Of a DNA stretch of 8,079 nucleotides, positions 6,364-8,079 are shown piece after piece. The stretch is from the NCBI GenBank assembly GCA_030605285.1, contig JAUWIQ010000072.1:1-8079 (forward strand). Reading direction: 5' to 3'. The translations under genes and the position numbers were made by a program. The notes beneath the pieces are model-generated. The model worked only from the letters and a program-made list of their open reading frames with translations. It did not search any database and was not told the origin of the DNA. Positions within the stretch are counted from its first letter, which is position 1. Each line of letters begins with the position of its first letter. The DNA comes from Planctomycetota bacterium (lineage in GTDB: Bacteria > Planctomycetota > Planctomycetia > Pirellulales > UBA7805).

Positions 6364-7071
6364 ATGACTGCGACGACGGAAACCATGAGTCAACTTCACC
6401 GCATTCATAAACAATTGACGGACCGACGTGAACGACTCGAGGCGGGGCCTCAGCGTGTCATGGCCCACGAAGCACAGTTTTCAAAATTAGAAAACGAAAA
6501 GGCGCTGGCCAAAGAAAACGCCACCCAGCTTCGCATGGCCACCGACAGCAAACAACTCTTATTACAAACTGCGGAAAACAAAATCTCGGAGCTGAAAGGT
6601 AAATTGAACGCCTGTTCAAGTAACCGGGAATATCAGGCTTTAAGCGAACAGATTGCCGCCGCCGAGATGGCAAACAGCGTACTCGAAGATGAAATTCTTG
6701 AGGCAATGGACCGGAGTGAACAACTGGCACGGGTCGTCACGGAAGCCGAGGGCGAAGTTTCTAAGGGGGCAACATTTCTTGCTGACGCGAAACAATCCGT
6801 TTCTGAAGAGGAACAAGCTCACAAGCTATCAATCGCCCAATTGAAATCGGAACTCGCGGAGACAGAAATGCATCTCCCGGATGAGGTCCGTACTGATTAC
6901 GATCGCATCGTGCGGACACGCCATGAGGATTCGATGGCGGCTGTGGAGGGTGATATCTGTATCGGCTGCTATCAGCAGATCACCCCCAACATGGTCAATC
7001 TGCTCGCCATGAAAAAGGTGGTGATCTGCAAGGCATGTGGCCGTATGCTCTACTTAGCCGAGCAGGAATAA
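6364..7071 (+). CDS. Coiled-coil protein with C-terminal C4 zinc ribbon (DUF164/CdsZ-like)
   Basis: The protein is 235 aa from ATG 6364. Residues from about 8 to 185 are rich in Glu, Lys, Gln, Ala and Leu with almost no Pro, as expected for a long antiparallel coiled-coil hairpin. The C-terminus carries a zinc ribbon with two CxxC pairs, Cys199-I-G-Cys202 and Cys222-K-A-Cys225. This two-part layout is that of the DUF164/zf-RING_7 family. Within it, Helicobacter HP0958 (FlgZ) binds the sigma factor RpoN and flaA mRNA, and the chlamydial member is CdsZ; in most bacteria the role is unknown. I infer a cytoplasmic RNA- or protein-binding adaptor but no specific substrate. It lies just downstream of the rpoD terminator, so it is a separate unit or depends on read-through, and converges with the oxidoreductase gene 10 bp away. 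ATG 6388 is a further possible start. Confidence 0.85.
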   Translation: MTATTETMSQLHRIHKQLTDRRERLEAGPQRVMAHEAQFSKLENEKALAKENATQLRMATDSKQLLLQTAENKISELKGKLNACSSNREYQALSEQIAAAEMANSVLEDEILEAMDRSEQLARVVTEAEGEVSKGATFLADAKQSVSEEEQAHKLSIAQLKSELAETEMHLPDEVRTDYDRIVRTRHEDSMAAVEGDICIGCYQQITPNMVNLLAMKKVVICKACGRMLYLAEQE

Positions 7072-7077
7072 TTTACA

Positions 7078-7096
7078 GATCTCAGAGACTGAGGTC
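7078..7096. terminator. Hairpin at the junction of two convergent genes
   Basis: GATCTCAG (7078-7085) pairs with CTGAGGTC (7089-7096) through an AGA loop, 8 bp with one wobble position on the + strand. It begins 6 nt after the stop of the zinc-ribbon gene and covers the TGA of the oxidoreductase gene (7082-7084). There is no T-tract on either strand, so any terminator function is uncertain. Confidence 0.35.
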
Positions 7097-8079
7097 GGGA
7101 ACCACGAATGGTTCACGGTACGCTCGGGTCAAACTGCGGTTGGCGACTTGGTTGCCGATAAACTGCTCCGCAGCGGCGTCCATCTCCAGCGGGGTGCCCA
7201 ATGTCAGCGTCGCCTCGTCAATATCGATTTTGTTGGCGTCCAGATGGCGCGCCATCCGCTCCAAGGATTCGGAAAACAGCGGGCCCGCAGCTTGGGATTC
7301 ACTCACCGCTTCGACAATGCTGTGGCTTGGCATCTTGCTACCGAGCTGATGCGAAATCCCGCCCGTGTGACAGAGTGCGCTCGAGAGATGTCCCTCCAGG
7401 ATATCGGCGTTGAGGTCCGCCGCGTTGCGACTCCGAACGGCGGTGAGGAAGTTGGCATAATGATTGCCCCCGCCACTCCATTTCTGGATGACGTTGCCAT
7501 CGGAATCGTAGGCGATCGCATTGGTATAAGTCGGGATCAACAGGCTGCCTTGCTCGCACTGCACCACCACCCCGACGCCAGAGCCACGATAGTTATCCAT
7601 CCCTGTACTCCAATCGGTATCCCGCTTTGGGAGGCCACGGGTCTCGAAAATGAGCGGGGCTTTGGCGTAATTGTGGATCACAGTCTGTGTGTTCGGGGTG
7701 TCGCCAGCGTCTTCATAGCCAACTCGTCCACCCACACTTAGAACAAAAGGAGACAGAGTCTCCTCGCCCAAAAACCAACGGGCTAAATCCATCTGATGGA
7801 TCCCCTGGTTCCCCATATCGCCGTTGCCTGTGTTGAAATCCCAGTGCCAATCGTAATGCAAGCGTGGTCGGTAGAGATCCACTTTGGCCGCCGGGCCACA
7901 CCAAAGGGCGTAATCGATGTGGGCGGGTATTTGCAGTGGCCGCTCAAGTACTCCGATTCCTTTGCGTGCGTTGTAACAGGTCCCGACCGCGTACTGGATC
8001 GCGCCAAGCTTACCCTCCGTGATAAACTTGTGTGCCTCGTGCAGGCTACGACTGGAGCGACATTGGGTGCCAGTCTGGA
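7082..8079 (-). CDS. Gfo/Idh/MocA-family oxidoreductase, C-terminal part (N-terminus beyond window)
   Basis: The frame stays open from the right edge (first full codon 8075-8077) to TGA at 7082-7084, giving 331 visible residues. A GTG at 7880-7882 can look like a start, but family-like sequence continues unbroken upstream of it (GTQCRSSRSLHEA, KLGAIQYAVGTCYNARKGIG, DYALWCGPA), so it is an internal Val. The substrate-binding domain contains the family's D-x-G-x-x-x-H-like active-site segment as GDMGNQGIHQMDLARWFLG, with His94 of the visible part. It is preceded by a Trp/His-rich stretch (LHYDWHWDF). The form continuing with VLSVGGRVGYEDAGDTPNTQ is typical of planctomycete paralogues. The Rossmann fold with the GxGxxG and EKP motifs, and any Tat signal peptide, lie outside. 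The family catalyses NAD(P)-dependent oxidation or reduction of sugars and cyclitols; the substrate cannot be told here. Homologues are usually 400-470 aa, so roughly 100-130 residues are missing. Confidence 0.9.
   Translation of the reverse strand, partial: QTGTQCRSSRSLHEAHKFITEGKLGAIQYAVGTCYNARKGIGVLERPLQIPAHIDYALWCGPAAKVDLYRPRLHYDWHWDFNTGNGDMGNQGIHQMDLARWFLGEETLSPFVLSVGGRVGYEDAGDTPNTQTVIHNYAKAPLIFETRGLPKRDTDWSTGMDNYRGSGVGVVVQCEQGSLLIPTYTNAIAYDSDGNVIQKWSGGGNHYANFLTAVRSRNAADLNADILEGHLSSALCHTGGISHQLGSKMPSHSIVEAVSESQAAGPLFSESLERMARHLDANKIDIDEATLTLGTPLEMDAAAEQFIGNQVANRSLTRAYREPFVVPDLSL

Noticed and set aside
7082..7882. Complete 266-aa oxidoreductase starting at GTG 7882
   Set aside because: Family-like sequence continues in the same frame without a stop to the window edge, so the GTG is an internal Val and the gene is truncated by the window.
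1..8079. Insertion sequence, CRISPR array, tRNA, prophage or defence system
   Set aside because: I saw no transposase, terminal inverted repeats, regularly spaced repeats, tRNA-like cloverleaf or defence-type genes; the genes are ordinary housekeeping or metabolic ones.

Overview
The window is a conserved housekeeping stretch of a bacterial chromosome, about 55% GC by eye, tightly packed, with no mobile element, CRISPR array, rRNA or tRNA gene that I can see. The proteins point to the Planctomycetota, probably a Pirellulales-like lineage. The strongest clues are the Gfo/Idh/MocA oxidoreductase of the planctomycete type at the right edge, with its Trp/His-rich stretch before a GNQGIHQMD active-site segment, and the dnaG-rpoD pair flanked by an HtrA-like protease and a coiled-coil zinc-ribbon protein. 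This assignment comes from remembered family features, not from a search.

Left part (1-1101): the 3' end of a CinA-type gene (+) faces aat (leucyl/phenylalanyl-tRNA--protein transferase, -), with a small perfect hairpin in the 23-bp gap. A divergent spacer follows, with a TATAAT box for the next gene. Centre (1102-6300): an S1C (HtrA/Deg) membrane-anchored protease (+), then a 314-bp non-coding region, then dnaG (primase) and rpoD (primary sigma factor), then a strong intrinsic terminator at 6268-6300. The 314-bp region holds an excellent sigma-70 promoter (TTGACC-N17-TATAAT, 2507-2535) and a leader of about 130 nt with three predicted stem-loops. dnaG and rpoD form a reduced macromolecular-synthesis operon without rpsU. 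Right part (6301-8079): a coiled-coil/C4 zinc-ribbon (DUF164/CdsZ-like) gene (+) converges on the 3' part of the oxidoreductase gene (-), which runs off the window.

Together the genes serve replication priming (DnaG), general transcription (RpoD) and protein quality control or turnover (HtrA, and Aat for the N-end rule). CinA fits NAD-related salvage. RpoD keeps the residues that read TATAAT and TTGACA boxes, and the promoter of its own operon is nearly consensus, so autoregulation is plausible.

I found no clearly novel defence or mobile system. The most interesting unexplained element is the structured dnaG-rpoD leader (about 2542-2672), where a loop is complementary to the dnaG Shine-Dalgarno. 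Several starts should also be corrected from the longest-ORF choice: HtrA to 1102, RpoD to GTG 4594, the zinc-ribbon protein to 6364 and Aat to 913.
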